Made by a program: the position numbers and the translations under genes. Below are positions 5,393 through 6,138 of a stretch of DNA of 6,138 nt, one piece after another. A model generated the notes under the pieces. The model saw only the letters and a list, made by a program, of their open reading frames with translations. It was not told the origin of the DNA and did not search any database. The stretch comes from an uncultured Collinsella sp. (lineage in GTDB: Bacteria; Actinomycetota; Coriobacteriia; Coriobacteriales; Coriobacteriaceae). Position 1 is the first letter of the stretch; each line of letters starts with the position of its first letter. Where the stretch lies: positions 1 through 6,138 of the forward strand of contig CABSMN010000080.1 in NCBI GenBank assembly GCA_902478765.1. The letters are read 5' to 3'.

Positions 5393-6081
5393 GTGGCCGA
5401 CCAGGACATCAAGATGCTCATCGAGCGCATTATGGCCGAGGCCCGGACCCATCAGTCCGCCCGCTTCTCAAACGAAACCTACGCAGACGAGCCGATTCTC
5501 AAAACCGGCCGACAGATGCAGAATTTCCTCCCCGACCAGTACCGTAAAATGCGCGAGATATCGCGCTGGCAGGATGACCCCAAGGGCGGTGCGGGCCGCT
5601 GGCTTTCGGAAGCCGAGCTTTTTTACCGCCAGGGCCTGCTGATGGCCGACTTTGAGGACGACTGTCCCTACAACGGCACCTTTAAGTCGTACTTTCCCAC
5701 CTACAACGCCATGAGCGACCGGCAACTGCGCGGCTACTTTACCTGGCGTGCCCAAGTGCGCCGCGGAACCGTCGAGGAAACGTCTACGTCCTTTGCCTTT
5801 CTGTATCTCTATGAGCTGATCTGCGGCATTGGCGTAGATAATCCACTCGATGGTTTTAACAAGATCAAGGCTTTTTGGGATGTCTATCGCGCCTTCGAGC
5901 CCAGCATCGACCGGTTTGCGCGCGTGTGGCTGCAAGATTACGCCGTGTTCCACGGGCTCGACCCCAAGCTGCTTCGCGACTCTAAAACCGTCATGTTCGA
6001 TAACGCCCTTATCGAACTGCGGCGCGCGGCACGAGACCTTGTACCGGCACCGTCCGGCCAGACCCCTAAGCGTCGCAAAAC
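5393..6081 (+). CDS. TerB-N domain protein, N-terminal part, truncated by adapter
   Basis: This holds the first 230 residues of a protein with a TerB N-terminal domain (TerB_N, PF13208), often found fused to TerB-type or TerB-C domains in stress-associated proteins. The domain signature spans about residues 70-215: WLSEAELFYRQGLLMADFED (70-89), then YFPTYNAMSDRQLRGYFTWR (100-119), VRRG (122-125) and TSFAFLYLYELICGIGV (132-148). The start is GTG 5393, with AGGAGG (5383-5388) at 4 bases spacing and a compact upstream promoter. There is no signal peptide or membrane segment, so it is cytoplasmic. Genomic sequence ends at about residue 229. The frame then reads on through the adapter to the end without a stop, adding the false peptide SEPTRPEPISYAVFCLKK, and the C-terminal domains are missing. 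A LexA-like box suggests SOS control. The molecular role of TerB-N proteins is not well defined. Family call is confident. Confidence 0.87.
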
Positions 6082-6138
6082 CTCCGAGCCCACGAGACCG
6101 GAGCCTATCTCGTATGCCGTCTTCTGCTTGAAAAAAAA
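6082..6138 (+). other. Illumina Nextera read-2/i7/P7 adapter and A-run (non-genomic)
   Basis: 6082-6098 matches the end of the reverse-complemented Nextera read-2 adapter (CTCCGAGCCCACGAGAC). 6099-6106 (CGGAGCCT) has the size and place of an i7 index and matches my memory of Nextera XT index N720. 6107-6130 is the P7 sequence ending CCGTCTTCTGCTTG, and 6131-6138 is the A-run produced when a read passes the end of its template. Most of the mosaic end (17 bases) expected before CTCCGAGC is missing, so the exact genome/adapter junction is uncertain by a few bases. Confidence 0.97.

Noticed and set aside
6131..6138. A-run at the end as a poly-A tail or genomic homopolymer
   Set aside because: It follows the P7 adapter directly and is sequencing past the template end.
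1..6138. CRISPR arrays, tRNA or rRNA genes, insertion sequences
   Set aside because: No spaced repeats, cloverleaf-like segments, rRNA motifs or transposase frames are seen; the only Tn5-like sequence is the library adapter.

Overview
The window looks like a high-GC, gut-type actinobacterial metagenome contig, most likely a Coriobacteriia member close to Collinsella. This rests on the GC-rich codon use, the style of the secreted surface proteins, and the TerB-N and DUF554 neighbours. The assignment is from pattern recognition, not a search. Both ends are not genomic: bases 2-34 are the Illumina Nextera read-1 transposase adapter, and bases 6082-6138 are the tail of the Nextera read-2 adapter, an 8-base i7 index, the P7 sequence and an A-run. 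Only about 35-6081 should be treated as genome, and both terminal genes are cut off at the adapters.

Layout. (1) 36-917, minus strand: the N-terminal 294 residues of an FAD-linked (GlcD/lactate dehydrogenase type) oxidoreductase with a GTG start. (2) 918-1263: a divergent intergenic region with a repeated TTGGTCA motif and no confident promoter. (3) 1264-4470, plus strand: five tightly packed genes that look like one operon. They encode a small acidic cytoplasmic protein (1264-1560), a membrane-anchored extracellular protein overlapping it by ATGA (1557-2066), a secreted all-beta-type protein (2157-2756), a tiny secreted protein ending in a sortase-like sorting signal with a variant motif (2740-3021), and a large cysteine-bearing secreted protein (3040-4470). 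The C-terminal domain of the last appears to be a diverged copy of the 2157-2756 protein. (4) 4471-4588: an intergenic region with a perfect 7-bp inverted repeat, a possible extended -10 and a short palindrome before the next gene. (5) 4589-5305: a DUF554 (YdfK/YqgA-type) multi-pass membrane protein. (6) 5306-5392: a compact promoter with an extended -10 and a near-perfect LexA/SOS-box-like site. (7) 5393-6081: the N-terminal 230 residues of a TerB-N-domain protein, truncated by adapter.

How the genes may work together. The 1264-4470 block is the best candidate for an undescribed system. Four consecutive products are exported or anchored, two share a domain layout, and one is reduced almost to a signal peptide plus wall anchor, suggesting a small cell-surface assembly. 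None carries a recognisable enzymatic domain, so its role is unknown. The TerB-N gene is predicted to be DNA-damage inducible because the LexA-like box lies over its -35 region. The FAD oxidase and DUF554 genes look like ordinary, independently transcribed neighbours.
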